NCBI GenBank assembly: GCA_000499405.2
Contig: HG738140.1
Location: 7,591,560 to 7,655,559, forward strand
Reading direction: 5' to 3'
Source of the DNA: Onchocerca volvulus
Lineage: Eukaryota; Nematoda; Chromadorea; Rhabditida; Onchocercidae
DNA length: 64,000 nt
Shown here: in pieces, positions 12,927 to 25,800 of the stretch
Layout of the letters: each line of letters begins with the position of its first letter
How positions within the stretch are numbered: position 1 is the stretch's first letter
Position numbers and translations under genes: made by a program
The notes under the pieces: generated by a model
The model's input: the letters and a program-made list of their open reading frames with translations, nothing else
What the model was told of the DNA's origin: nothing
Databases searched by the model: none

Positions 12927-13966
12927 GAAAAAAAATGTTGATAGAGATTTATTGATAGATTGAATTATTTGTTACGATTATGATGTCTAATTTAAGTTTT
13001 ATTTCAATTTTCAGAGGCCTTACCGTAAATTGACAGAAAATGTGGAAGTTTGGAAAACACCTGGCCCTACACAACAGAGTCTTAGTGTACTTGTTTACAA
13101 TGTCGAAGGATATGGAACGATAGCTATTGTTGGTGATTTGATTCCAACGGAGGATTATATTTCCAATAAAGTTTGTTTTATTTTTTTTTCTAAATCTCAT
13201 CAAATTTTAAAGCTGATATCTTGGCTTTGTTGATAATTTATTATGCATATAAAATCATTCATTGGATATTAATTGAAATTTGATGATTGACATATTTGGC
13301 GATTTTCTGGAATCAAAACCCTTTCAGTATCCATTTTTAAGGGAATATTTTATTTAAAATGTGTTTATCATCAATTTTGCTATTAAATGTATGGAAGGTA
13401 AAAAAAGTTTCAGCCCAGAAAAAAAAAAAAGAAAAGAAAATAACTTTTGCTTAGCCCGAAAAATTAAATTTATATTAACTTAAATTTATTTAAAACATTC
13501 AATTAGTTTTGTCTGTAAAATATTTCACACTTAGTTAGTGATGAAATAATACGAGAAATTAATTAAACAATGCGCATAAATTATTCATTGATATTAATTA
13601 GTAACTTATTAATATGAGCAACAGACTGCCAATCAAGATTCAGTGCAATGTCTCGATCATGATCTGAAATCGATTGTTCGAGAAAAGTTTAAAATATCAA
13701 GAAAAATAAAATTGTTTCACTTACTATGTTTTCTAATTGAAATTTAAAGTGACGAGTGATTAAAAGACATAAAAAGAGAACGATACTGAAATGATTAACG
13801 AAAAAAAAAAAAATCACTCCAGACAAATTTAAATGAAGATTTCGATGAAAGTGTTTGGGATTCATTGATCAGAAGACAAAATTCGAATCTGATCGTTTGT
13901 TTATCAGATTGGATTATTCCCGGTCATGGACAACCTTTCAGAGTATTATCACATTATAGGTATTAA
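5422..13966 (+). CDS. Secreted lustrin-domain protein with degenerate MBLAC1/SWIP-10-like metallo-beta-lactamase fold
   Basis: Nine in-phase exons give 509 residues: 5422-5482, 5997-6251, 7645-7833, 8022-8142, 8677-8871, 9762-10006, 12282-12445, 13015-13170, 13823-13966. Residues 1 to about 20 form a signal peptide. Residues about 107-152 form a six-cysteine Lustrin-type domain ending in CC, with the signature CPSGYVC. A Ser/Thr-rich linker follows to about residue 273. The C-terminal part (about 285-509) aligns with human MBLAC1 and the C. elegans SWIP-10 family: ILVDTGS at 340-346, TGNLNLF after the metal motif, and PGHGQPFRVL near the end. The usual HGHxDH motif reads GGHPSY (374-379), and the TPGH histidine is Pro428. 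Asp451 and His497 remain. Loss of four metal ligands suggests a secreted non-enzymatic pseudoenzyme (inference). Two introns exceed 1.3 kb: 6252-7644 and 10007-12281. The start is chosen for the signal peptide and exact phase match to exon 2. Confidence 0.88.
6505..6924. repeat. MITE-like foldback (long inverted repeat) in intron 2
   Basis: Arms of about 190 bp face each other across a short centre near 6716-6745. The left arm carries gatgatgatgattg and cctcaagtgatta. The right arm carries their reverse complements taatcacttgagg and caatcatcatcatc. Matches extend out to atttactactaaa on the left and its complement in tttagtagtaaat on the right. Overall identity looks high with small indels. 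There is no coding capacity, so a non-autonomous DNA transposon is likely. I cannot name the family. Confidence 0.75.
10007..12281 (+). other. Large intron (2.3 kb) of the lustrin/MBL gene
   Basis: This AT-rich intron separates the exon encoding DTGS from the exon carrying the degenerate metal motif. The donor is gtattt and the acceptor tttcag. I see no coding exon inside that keeps phase, and flanking exons join cleanly at phase 1. A minus-strand open frame around 10227-10481 is AT-driven and not credible. Confidence 0.6.
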
Positions 13967-16900
13967 TTCATATTCGAATTTTTTCGCTGACAAAATCGCC
14001 ATGAAATTGATCTTATTTCTGGATTAGATCTTACTCTCGAGTTAAATTGCTGTTAAAACTGATCTGACTCTTAGGTTAACTTTATTTTTCTGCAAAAATC
14101 ATACTGTCGGAGCAAATGATCTGATAAATTCATAACCATGGAAAAATCAGCAAATTAAAGCATACATCCAATTGCTTTAGATTTTTAAAAGTGATTTGAA
14201 AGTAGTCATCTATCTTTACTGAAAAAACTTGCAATGATTGACGATAATGTTAATTTCACGAAAACTGGAAAAAGAGAATTCAATTTTTCAGGCAACGCGC
14301 CGGATGTACACGTTTGTTGGCACAACGGAAGAAATTCGGTAAAATGTAATCAAACAAAGTTAGGAAAGTTTTGCGAAAGCATTTTCGCAAAATCATCTAT
14401 TCGAAATCTTTTTTGTTTGATGCATTTTACAGTTGTATTCCTATTTATAATGAAACAATAATTTATTGATAAAAATATCTTTTGACCAAATATTCCCAAT
14501 TTTGAGCAACAAATTGAGAAACGAGTCTTTTGTGAAGTCGATTAGGATTCAAACTTATTGTTAATGCATGTTTATTAATTTTTAATTTGTTCGAGTTTTT
14601 CTTTTTTTTTTTTTCTTTTTTTTTTTTTTTAAATTTAGTACTTGCATTTTTTAATTTACAGTACCTTCAAAAAGAATATTCTATCATGAAATAGTTCTCA
14701 GAGTTATAAATATTTGAAACTAAAAAAAAAAATCTCAAGCCTAGCGGTTCAAAGATTAACTATAATTTAAAACAAGGGAATAAAATTAAGATTCAAGTAA
14801 TTATTTTAAATAACATTTATTTTGTAAGAAAAAATTCGTAGGAGAAATTTAATCTTGTAATTCAAAATTCAGCCATTGGCTTCTTTCGCAAATTAAGACC
14901 AAAGGTTAACAAGAAAGATCAAATGATTTTTCACATAAAAGTGAAAATTAATTATCTAATTATTTATTAGTATTAATTTCATGATGCGATTATGCGATTC
15001 ATAAATTTCGATATTTATTGTCGTGCAAATATAAAAAATCAAAACTTGGAACAGAATGAAGTTGCTTTTGTTGCATATCAGAACATCATTTATCACCAGA
15101 ATCAAAAACAGGGCAATAACTAGAAATCAGAAATCTTCGAGTAAAAAAAAATTTCCATTTTAAAATTTCTTTAAGCAACAATTAAGTTGAATTTTAATTA
15201 TCTGAATTTGAATTTTGTTGCAAAAAAGTTCTTATCGAAAGGATATAATCAGATTTTACGATTCGCTAGGCGTTAATCTATCTAATGGATGACAATGGCA
15301 TTAAGTTGCATTTTTCATTAGTTCATTTGCATAATTAATTAATTAAACATATTGCCAATTTTATATAATCTTTATTTTGCCAAAAGAGTACTATAATTGA
15401 TATGCGCAGATATATTGAATGATAACTGACAGAAATATTCATCGACATAAGCAATTTCATTATCGCTGATTTCATTTTGCTGAAACTCGATTTGAAACTC
15501 TCTCCCTAGACGTAGTAGAAATTGAGAAATCGAGATCGACGTGATGAAATGCGCCCAAGTTGGTTTTAATCTATACAGACTCTTGGGAGTCTAATTATTT
15601 ACAAATTTTTTCCGGATGGAAGAGCAACAACGGATGCTGAAGTCAACAAAATTATAGAATTTAATTTTAGCAAGGATGAAATCAAACTGAATATTTTGAA
15701 AATTGCATAATGTATAGTTTGAAATGGAAAAATGTTTAATTTGCAGTTTGAAATGGAGAAAGTTTCATGAAATTGTTAATTATCCTAAAACAACGTGTAT
15801 TGGATGCAGAATTTGACTGCTGTTGAAGAGTAGATTGCTACATTCAATTCAATTCCAAGTTTATATATGAAATCAATTTCGCCGTAAATGAAAGGTCGGT
15901 TATTAAACCGCTGAAAGTAATGAAAATATCAGGTTGTAGAACAACTTTATTCATTGAAGTGGAATTATCAAGAGGCAAAAAACTACAGCTTTAAGACTTA
16001 ACGAAAAATTATATTACTATAACAAAAAATAATATAATTGTTTAGTGTGGAATGATTTCTGATCTGCTGATCTGCGTAAGACGTACGTTACTATAGCAGT
16101 AAGCTTGGATAGAATTTGCGTACAAATGTAATTCATTATCAGATTAATAAATTAATTAATCAAGTTCATCAAGTTCGTAATGATACTTGGAGCAAGCATT
16201 ATCTACGTTGCTACAATTAAAGTTAGTTAATTTGAATATCGAATATCGAGATGAATCATTGATGTGCTCGCATTCTTGCCAATGATTTAATAAAAAGTTT
16301 TTTTTTTTTCGGTTCTAAAAATGGTTTCTAATTTCAGATGGCAAAATTTGACATAAGGAAATCACAAATTTCAAACTTTTAGAGTAAAATAACGAATATT
16401 TGAGCTTAGTTTAAAACTCGAAGAAAGGAGAACTATCTTTCTTTTCTTTTTCGTTTCTTTTGGTATCGTTGATTCTTTAATCTGTCCGGAAATCATGGCC
16501 GGAAAAATTCATACAAAATTCCGTATCAGCCGGATTTATATAAAATTCCGTATCAGCCTTTTAATCATCTTCATTTGCATCGAATATCTCTCCTCTTCAA
16601 ATTCTTTCCATATATTTATCTATTACTTCTCGTCGCTTCCTGATGCTTTCTGAAATGTTTATGTAAATTTAATTTAACGAATTTTACTATAAATTTAATT
16701 TAAATGGATTTAATTTAAATGAATTTAATAAATTCAATTTAAGTGAATTTAATATTTTTATATTGCAACTGAATAAGTACAATGAGAAATACAAAAAATA
16801 ATATGACTCAGAGCAAATTCAATAAATGATTTACATAGCCACTTTCGAAATGTCAGATGGAATTGCAGGTCAAAGGTTAACATCCCATTTGTTTTGTCAT

Positions 16901-17324
16901 AATGCAATATTGATTGATACTCAAGAAGATAGAACTCTCTATTCCACTGCTACTCATTCAAACTCACATCATCCGTCATTTAGATCAAGTTTTATGACTA
17001 ATACGTCATAGATGATTTGGATGGGTCATTCGAATCATCCAGAAGAGAGAACGATTGATTGATATTTATTTCAATTCCTTGGGCGAAATTTCGAAGATTT
17101 GAACAATTTATTGAGATTTTCAGGTAATTAAATGCAATTAATTGCATGCAAAATTTGTAATAATTCGAAAATTTAGAATCGAGAATGAATAAACTTATGC
17201 ATATTTCTCTCTCATCAAATAGATCTGCAGAAGACGAATGATGAAATGACAGAAATTTATCCTTACTTTAATTAATTATGCATTCCATTTCGTCCCTCAA
17301 CATACTGTCATCTCATTTCACGTT

Positions 17325-17357
17325 ATCACGTCACGTCATGTCACGTCACGTCACGTC
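17325..17357. promoter_or_regulatory. Cluster of TCACG/TGACGTG-type units
   Basis: The pentamer tcacg repeats about five to six times, interrupted once by tcatg. On the minus strand this reads as overlapping TGACGTGA elements, which resemble bZIP/CREB-type sites. It lies about 530 bp upstream of the ATG at 17880. It could be simple slippage rather than a regulatory array. Regulation is inference only. Confidence 0.3.
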
Positions 17358-17865
17358 GCATTTGTAACTGATGTTTTTTCGCAATTACCTAAGAAATTTG
17401 CATGTCGAATACGGTAGGAAAGATCGGCGATATTATGGAAAACAACAAATACTTACCAGTTCATATTTCTGTAGGGCAAATTTGAAGAGAGTTAAGAGAA
17501 ATGTCAGGGGTAGTGGGAGGAGCAAAGGATTGTATAGTGTAGCTAGAAATGAATGATGTAGTGTGTAGATGAGGAGTGATGAGACGAGAGAGACGATGAG
17601 AAATAGAGGTAGAGATGAATCGGTTGGGATTTGAGGGTAAATTGTTGATTTAGAATTAGCTTAGTTATAATAGTGCTGGTGATGCTTCCTCTAAAGTCTA
17701 ATAATTTCATTTTTCATCGTTAAACAAGATTTATTTGCTTACTTACTTTCATCTGCATCGCATAATGCTATCGTCAGCTGCACGCTGCATACTGCATGCA
17801 GTTTGTTGCATGCATGCAGCATTTAAGTTTACATTTGTTGCTTGCTTTTTATAATCTGTCGAAAA

Positions 17866-17873
17866 TTTTTCAG
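17866..17873 (+). promoter_or_regulatory. Probable spliced-leader trans-splice acceptor
   Basis: A T-rich tract ending ttttcag at 17873 precedes the ATG at 17880 by six bases, and no upstream exon joins to it. This arrangement is typical of nematode SL acceptor sites. An unseen 5' coding exon is the alternative. Confidence 0.5.
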
Positions 17874-17879
17874 GCCATT

Positions 17880-20828
17880 ATGAATATGGATGGCGATGAA
17901 ATTGCTGCTTATGATTTTGTTGATCTAACCGTATCACAAGGTTGCTATCTGTTGGAGGAAGCTCATAAGTGTATCATGGAAGCGATCAGCTTATTTTCCG
18001 GTGAAAAAGAAGATTCTGAGTGAGTAAATTATTGAGCTTTTTTTTTTTTTTTTTAATTTCTATTATTTACATAAATGACATCATTCATACATGCACTGCA
18101 ATTTATGTTTGCTTTTTGCAAGTAGCAGCAAATTTTTCCCTTTTTTTTTTTCATTCAACATAAACTCTGGCATTTTTATAATAAATTTAGTTCTATAGTT
18201 TGTTCGTAGTATTTTCAACTATGGACAATTAATTATCCAAGTTATTTTTGCACTTCTTCACTCTTCCAAAATATGCCGAACTCCATCGCAGAAAGTCACA
18301 GGAATTACTCAACCTGTTTTTTATAACCCTCATTTACCTATCACTTGATTTTGTTTTGATGGAATTGATTGCTTACATTTCAAATTACAACATTAATCAT
18401 TACAAATCAAAATCAGATATGAAATGAATTCGAAATTCTGGAATTCGTACTTCTTTCAAGACACGTAAAAGCTAGTTTTCCAACATTTTACGACAGTAAT
18501 GCTGATCAGATTATTAAGTAAACTGGTCAGAGTAAAGGTCAACAGCTTAACTATTGATTCCAAAGCGTTCCTTCGTGTCACGAGCGCAGTAACTTTTATT
18601 TCACATATTCATATAACGTATTAAGTAATACTGACCAGAGTAGAGGACAACAGCATAACTCTCAGTTCTAAAGCGTTCTTTCGATCTTAGTGCTTCAAGT
18701 GAAGCACTTGAAAAGAATTCGAAATGTCCATTTCATTCTGCTATTTACCAGATACTCTGTTGAATTCAAATAGTGCATCAATTAATTTAAATTGAATATA
18801 TTCTGATCAATTTTTCTTTTCTGTTACCTTGCTTTTGTTTTACAGAGTGATGCTAGATAGACACACTTTTCGATTAGCTGTCCATGCACTTCGACGTGGT
18901 GTACTCGCTGTACGTGTTATTGAGTTGTTTCCAAGTGGTGTTTTTGAAGGTATTCATTAGTCTTTTCCTTTTTTTCTTTTTTTATTCGTTAGTCTTTTCC
19001 TTTTTTCTCTTTTTTTTTTCTTTTTTTAAACAAAGACGTTTTTTATTGGATATTATACTTTGAACTTTAGAAATACATCAAAGATTGCAAATTTTTTTTT
19101 TTCTAAGATTTACTCTATTATTGAACAAAATACAACAACTTTCTTATAAACTATCAGAACTCAATTGCTAAAATCATTTGCTTTGTTACAAAGAATAAAT
19201 TTCATAATGCCTAGCTGAATAGTAGTAGTAATACTTTTTTGATATAAATATTCTTGTCTTGCAGCCTTTCAGAATTTAACCATGTATCTGAATATCAGTA
19301 TAAACCTCTGCAAATGCATGATATGTATTTGAATTCAAGCAATATATGCTATGACCAGTCACTCGTATGAATCATTTTAAAAGAATTTTCAAACTTTTGA
19401 AAAACATTTTCAGAATTAGCCTATTCAGAACATGAAAAAGCTAAGAGAAAAATATCCGAAGAGCACAATCGACGTGCTGCCTGCGATGGAAAACATGTAT
19501 TTGGTAGTGGCAGTAATTCATCGGTGATTTTATTTTTTTGATTATTTAGAATTATTTTAGTTTTCGTAAATACTTCCTTAACTTTTTGTTATTCATACGA
19601 TAGAAAATGATTCGTCCTATAATTCTTCTGCCATTTATGCTACTAATGGTTCAAATTATTTGGTTCTAGTTATTCATTTTCGAATTTGGGACATATGCTT
19701 TAGCGCTTAGCCGCTTAGCCATTGCAGTTTGCATATCGTTTTCAAATATCATAATGGTACATTTAGATGGAATATGGATTGACTTACAAGTTCAGTTCTC
19801 TTCCTTAATTTTGAGATATTCCTCGACCATTTACAACTATTGTTTCAAGAAATCTCTTGAGAATTAATTTCAGGATTGTAATTCTGGGACTGCAAAAATA
19901 TTTCACGTAAGACGACAGACTGAGTATGTGGTTAGTGGACTGAAACGGCATTTAGTCGGTATCACATTGATGTGTTACTCCATTCTGCTTTTGTATTATG
20001 TCGTTCACACCGAACGCAGTGCTTCTGATTTTATCCATGCATTAGATTATTGTGATGACGTAAGTTAAATTAAATAATTTTTTGCATAAATTGAATCTTC
20101 AAGCATTTTTTACTGGCATTTATATTACTTATAATTCTATAGAGGGTCTGATACTTAATCACCATAAAATGCTTTTTGTGTCGAAATTCATTTGCTAAGA
20201 ACATTTCAGGATGCCTATCACATTAAATGCATTGGGCAGTTTTTGAAAATTTTCTACATTTTTATTAACTTTTATTATAAAAATCCAAAATGAGATAGGT
20301 TTTTAGAATTTGCAAATTTGCGACAATATTTACTGCTGTTATTGCATTCCAGATTTTATCATCTGTTCCTGGCATTGGTACTTCATTGTTTGACAGAGAA
20401 TTAGCACTTTTATATGCACGTCATCTCATGCAAAACTGCAAATTTGATGGTATAAATTTATAGTTCCTGTTACTTTTATGAAAATATTAATTTATTGCAA
20501 CAAAAGTTTGATAATATACCTTATTATCAGACTTTTACTGCAACAAAATTTTTGCCCTGTGAACTAAAATTACTTCAACATATATTTTTTTTTGTTTTTT
20601 TACAGAATTTTCTTTGATTTCAATCGCGGTATCTTTATTTTTTCTTTCAATAGAAATGTCGATTAATACCGAAACATTGTTGCAGAACCTGATATTGAGG
20701 AAACGATGAAAATCTGTGCGATATTGTTCGAAGAAGAACGAAGACGGGAGATACGCGATTTTGATCGAATGCATTATTTGAAGATCATTCATGCACCCTG
20801 CAAAGATAAAGTGACGTTCGGTGGATAG
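17880..20828 (+). CDS. Uncharacterised 259-residue protein with one hydrophobic segment
   Basis: Six exons join in phase: 17880-18019, 18846-18949, 19414-19523, 19874-20059, 20353-20449, 20686-20828. I do not recognise the product. The N-terminus is acidic (MNMDGDEIAAYDF) and is followed by amphipathic, helix-forming sequence. A charged Lys/Arg/Glu stretch lies around residues 85-105. Residues 145-162 are hydrophobic (LVGITLMCYSILLLYYVV) and could be a membrane helix or a buried helix. The C-terminal third is helical and charged, ending TFGG. Codon usage is normal, and exons are clearly less AT-rich than introns. The start is the first ATG after a strong TTTTCAG site. A possible poly(A) signal AATAAA lies at 21197-21202. 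The gene is about 2 kb upstream of the RALGAPB orthologue on the same strand. I see no evidence of a shared function. Confidence 0.8.
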
Positions 20829-22861
20829 ATTCATGAAATATTGGCATCTCCTTTTTCTTGTTTGTGCATTCGATTTCTCCCTTCAAGAAAATCTGTCATA
20901 GCTTTCACTAATGGGGAATTAAAGAATGAATAATAGAATCGAATAAGGTAAAAATGAAGCTCTTTTTATTGTGTCAATTCTAAATTACAGGGGATCAAGC
21001 AAAAGTGAAAATTAGGTTTCATTTTTTTCAAAATTTCCAGTGGGAAAATAATATCTTGAAAATGTTTTTTTTACCTTTTTTTTTTTTACAAAGTGACTGA
21101 ATTGTTTTTTAATCGCTGACATAGCATAGCATAAAATAGCAATCCTATCTTTCTTTTTTTTTTTTTTTTACTTTTACCACTGTATTACTGTATCTCAATA
21201 AAATTGCTAAAATTTAATTTAAAAATCAGATTGCATCCTACAATGTTTGCTTCATTCACTGAGATTTCTTCAATTCCAATAATGGTTTTTGATTTGCAAC
21301 TCGTAACATATTTCACAAAATTTGTCTTCAACATCTTTTAATTATTTCTCTCTTCTTGAGTACTCAAGGAGTTTTCAGCAATATATAAATGATCTCCGTT
21401 ATATGCCATGTATTCCAAGTTTCTTTGAAAATTTCTCTTTTTTTTGCAGAATTTTTGTACAACTTGTTACAGTCTTTTTCAAAATTCCATTGTGATTTCT
21501 TGGCACCGTAATTAATGCTTATTATGATCATATAGAATCACCAGCTGTATATTAGCATTATTTATTTTGTCCCTTTAGTCTTATCCATCTGTTACAATAT
21601 TGTAGTTATTTAGTTGTCACTTTAGGTTGTAGTTTTTAGTCGTACTTTTTTATTTTATTTTTTGTACCTGATCTATCTATTGCAATATTAAATTTATTTG
21701 GTTCTCTTTTCAAGTTATAATTTTTAATCTTATTTTTTTTTTTCTTTTGCCTTTTGTTCCTGATCTATTTGTTGCAACATTGTAGTTATTTGGTTGTCTC
21801 TTCAAGTTATAGTTTTTAGTCTTGCTATTTTTTTCATTTTATTTTTTTATCTGATCCATCTGTTGCAATATTGTAGTTATTTGGTTGTCTCTTTAAATTA
21901 TAGTTTCCAATTCTTATTTTTATCCAGCTGTATGTTCGGTTATTATTAGTTATAACTTTGGTGCTTCATTTTAATTTCGATATTTATGTTATCATGTATT
22001 GACTGTATCTACGATTCAATTTTTGTTCTAAAAAATTTAAAAGAACAAAAGAATAATATTCGTTAAATTGATCTATACAAGTTATAGTTCACTGGTCTTG
22101 TAGATTAGCTTGGTATCATTTACGAACTCCTAAAATTCAAAATAACTTTTCGATTATCGATCTCTGTGCCCAATTTTCGCATTGCATTGATCATTTTAGT
22201 CCATGTTTTTTGTTTAATTATTCTCGTTTTATTTTTTTCTTGTCAATTCTTTAATAAAAGTTTCCTAAAAATGTTTTATTCTTGTGATCAACTGCTTAGT
22301 TCATGAATGCCGTGCCAAATCGAATAGATTGGCTTTCTTTTATAACATGAAATTAAGTGGAGGGAACCTTCTGAAGATATATTTAGTTTGAAAATGGTAA
22401 ATTGCCAAAATATAAAGTTTTTAATTGTCAATTAATTTCATTCTTAGTTGGTATCATTTTGGAAATTTCTGTCAAGCTATTTTTCTAAGCGACAGTTGAT
22501 AGGTAGACTGTTTTCCGGAAGAATTTGTCGCTTTTATTTTTCAGTTATTAGTATCAATGAGATTGGTGCTGCTCATTACAAATTTAATTTTCCTTTGGTT
22601 TTTTTTTTCTAATCAAAATTTGCTCTGAACATTCAGAAGATATCTTAACAGACTGATTTACTGTAATAGTATAATTGATTTGTTTAAATGATCTGCTTGA
22701 ATGACAATTAGATTGATGTAATTCGATCAGTCAAATCGATCATTTTGTGAAGTTCTTTCATTAAACAATAAATAATACTGCCGCATTTGAGGATTTTTTA
22801 ATCAAATCGATGAAAATGTGACAACAGTACAAATTGTTTGCTGATTTTGTACGATCAAGAA
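20829..22861. other. Intergenic region before the RALGAPB orthologue
   Basis: Two kilobases without a recognised gene. It contains a four-copy tandem repeat of about 90 bp (21577-21925), T-rich tracts and a candidate poly(A) signal (21197-21202). The last few hundred bases are presumed promoter of the gene starting at 22862. The bases before that ATG (gatcaag then aa) could be a weak trans-splice acceptor. Confidence 0.5.
21577..21925. repeat. Tandem repeat, unit about 90 bp, about four copies
   Basis: Each copy contains a conserved block like ctgatcyatctgttgcaata, then ttgtagttatttggttgtc, then agttatagtttttagtc, separated by T-rich spacers of variable length. Copies 3 and 4 are the most alike. 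Flanking words ccagctgtat occur at both ends (about 21540 and 21923). There is no coding frame across copies. Confidence 0.8.
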
Positions 22862-25800
22862 ATGGGTCTCTACGCTGAATGGCCACTGATTGAATTTTTT
22901 CCATTAAATAGTGCCCAATCATCTTTATCGGTTTTTTCAAAGTGTGTTTGTCTTTTTTTTGTTTTTTGTTTGCAAATAATTTTCTAATTTTTTCTCGAGG
23001 ATTATTCCGTCATGACTTTATTAGGCTTTCTTTGACTTAACGGATGTATTAATAAATATTCTGAAAAAATTCAATAATCTATTCAAATTTCGAAGCAATA
23101 TTATCAGTACAAATTATTTCTATTCTACAGGAAAACAGGTAATAGTGTGGCAGAGTTATTGCTGCATGAAATTGGCGAAAATTTAAATGAACGTATGTGT
23201 CTTAAAATTGATACTGAAGAACAACTTTCATGGATTTTACAGGTTCTTTTTTTGTGATCAATTTGAGGAAATCAAACAATATTAAATGCTGAATTCGCAC
23301 TTGGTAAACAAAATAAAAATAAGTTGTAGTAGGGTGAAGTTCTCCAACTTTAAAATATTATTGGATGCGAATCATCATTTTAAATTAACATGGGGAATAA
23401 TGATAAGGCAGTTACGTTTTTTTTTTAAATCAAACTAATCATTATGAAATTCTCACTGATTTGTATGTTTGAGTTTTTCAATCAGAAAAGAATTAGTTCA
23501 AATCAGTTTGTTCAAAATGACATTTTACGGACATAGACTGTGTGATAAATCTTATCAGTAATTTTTAAATGTAATTTAATATGTATGCAAATCTTAATTT
23601 CGTCTCTTTCGTTGTTCAATTACTTCTCCTCCATTTTTTACTGTTGATTCTGATTTTTATATCGGGATCCAAGGTCAGTTAGGTTAGGTTCTAATGTCTA
23701 CCCAAGACATTGGACGTTTGCACAAACACTGCGATTTACAAAAAAGTAATTGGTTGTTATAATATTTAGGGTCTGTTGATTTACATTCTAATAAAACAAG
23801 ACACATATATCGTTTTTTTTATGATAATTTTTTATCCTCATAAGATAAACTCTGCGAGGGAATGCAAAAATTAAATATTATTTAATAATATGATGTTAAG
23901 TGTTAATGCAAATATTAACTTCCGACATTGTACGTACATATTTTATAGAATTGAGCTTTTTACTGCAATCAGTCTTTTTCAGGTAATGTCTTATGCATTA
24001 ACATTATCTCATTCTACGAACAAAGAACACGAAGCAATTTGTGTTGCAGTCCGTGCTTATTGTACGTGGTTGAGCGAACTATCGAAAGATCCCGTACAAG
24101 CACATCTTCCTAGCCCAATGAAGCATGATCCTGGAAATTATATATGGTTTGTCTTACCTTTAGAATCTTTTCTTTTGTTTAAAATACTTCAATAAAAATT
24201 ACCTGTGTTCTATTACTATTTTTCATTGAGCGTTTTGTATTTCGATCACTAATTAAAAGTTACTATCAGAATTCAAGTGTATTTTATGATGATTTAAGAT
24301 AACATGTAACATTGTCCAAATAAAAGTGTTACTTATAAAGGATTTGTTGAGATTTTATTACTTAAGAAATCTTTTCATAAGTAATTTTTTTTTACGTTCT
24401 TACATTAACATTAATAAATTATAGACGAATGTTTCTTTTCTTATTATCACTGATAGATTATATTTCTTATTATCACTGATAGATTATAGACAAAATAGAA
24501 GGAATTTGCCAAGTCTCGAGTTCTTTTTTTTTTTATCACTCAATTCATTGAAATACTCGAAAGTATGATTTTTTGGAAGAACTATTATTTTAAATAATAA
24601 TAGTAATAAAAGCCAAGTATTTTACATTATAATAATTATACAGATAAATTTAATGATAATTTCTTAGTCGTATATTTTGCTCATTTGTAACTCTTGTTGC
24701 TATGGAATCATACCGTAATATGCACCATATTCATTTAATAGCACTAGTTATCATAAAAAGTGAGGATGTAATATTTTAAAAGAAGCTGCGCAGACTTGAA
24801 AGTATATTTCCAGATATGATTGTTGTACTTAATTTTGTTTATTGCTTCAATTAAAATATGGGTTTGAAGCATTCTTCTGGATTCATTACGAATGCTCTTC
24901 GTTCGGAAGAATAACGGATCGGAAACATCAGTAACCGTGACACAACAAGCACAGGAAATGGAGAATATTTTGCGAACAATTGCCCAGAATTTAATGAATT
25001 GTGATGGAAAACAACAAGATATAATCTGGCCAGCAATTTTGAAATTTTTACTCAATGCTACCGATCTGTTACTTTCGGGACAAACGTGTATGGGTTGGTT
25101 TTATTTAGTTTGGACTGTATTTTCAAGATTAAGTTGGTTAATTATTAATAGAGATATAGATTTAATTATAATAATTAATCCATGTTATTCTCATCAAAGA
25201 TGACTGCTAGATAAATTGTAAAATTCGGTTGAAAAATTCAAACTTTCTTGAAGATTCTATTGACTTTTTTGCCAGTTAATGCATAATTATTTTTCATCTA
25301 TCAAGATTAAGGAGTTTAGCAAATTCGATTCAAAGATGCGCTCTCTTTTTGATTCAAAGATTTTGTTGTATTTTTAAATTATCATGTTCACAGATGATGT
25401 CACATCTATAATGGCTTCTAAAATTACAAAAACCCTTCTGGATGTATTTTTATGTGCCGCTCGTCTTGAACAAATACCTTCACCGACGTACTGGAAAACA
25501 CTTTCTTTTCTAAGCAAGCGATGGCGACATCAGGTTAGTTTGCTTTATTTATTTGTTCTTTATTTAAGACATTGGGTTTTTTAAATTATTTTTTGCTTTT
25601 TTGTTAATTTGGATAATTTAAGTGACTTGAGAAACTTATTTAATAAATATAGGGTGAAGCAGATAGAGATATTTAACTTGCATTCTCATACGATTACAAT
25701 CAATTGATATTCTTATTGTTTCAAAATTGTGATGATGTTTCTTATTATTTATTTATTGAAATTTTAGGTGAACTTCATTGAAAATTGGGCAAGGAAGGTG

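Larger units (their letters stand above)
13967..17879. other. Intergenic region between the lustrin/MBL gene and the 259-residue gene
   Basis: No gene is recognised in 3.9 kb. Short open frames near 14234, 16826 and 17371 lack homology and splice partners. Towards the end there is a cluster of CACGTC units (17325-17357) and a purine-pyrimidine alternating stretch rich in GCATGC and TGCA (about 17766-17825). These directly precede the trans-splice-like acceptor of the next gene and may belong to its promoter. Confidence 0.5.

Noticed and set aside
14234..14461. Short plus-strand frame with Cys and His residues after the lustrin/MBL gene
   Set aside because: No recognised domain, no in-phase partner exon, and the upstream gene already ends in a stop at 13964-13966.
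24744..25055. Minus-strand open frames of 103 and 61 codons
   Set aside because: They overlap RALGAPB exon 4 on the opposite strand and show no homology.
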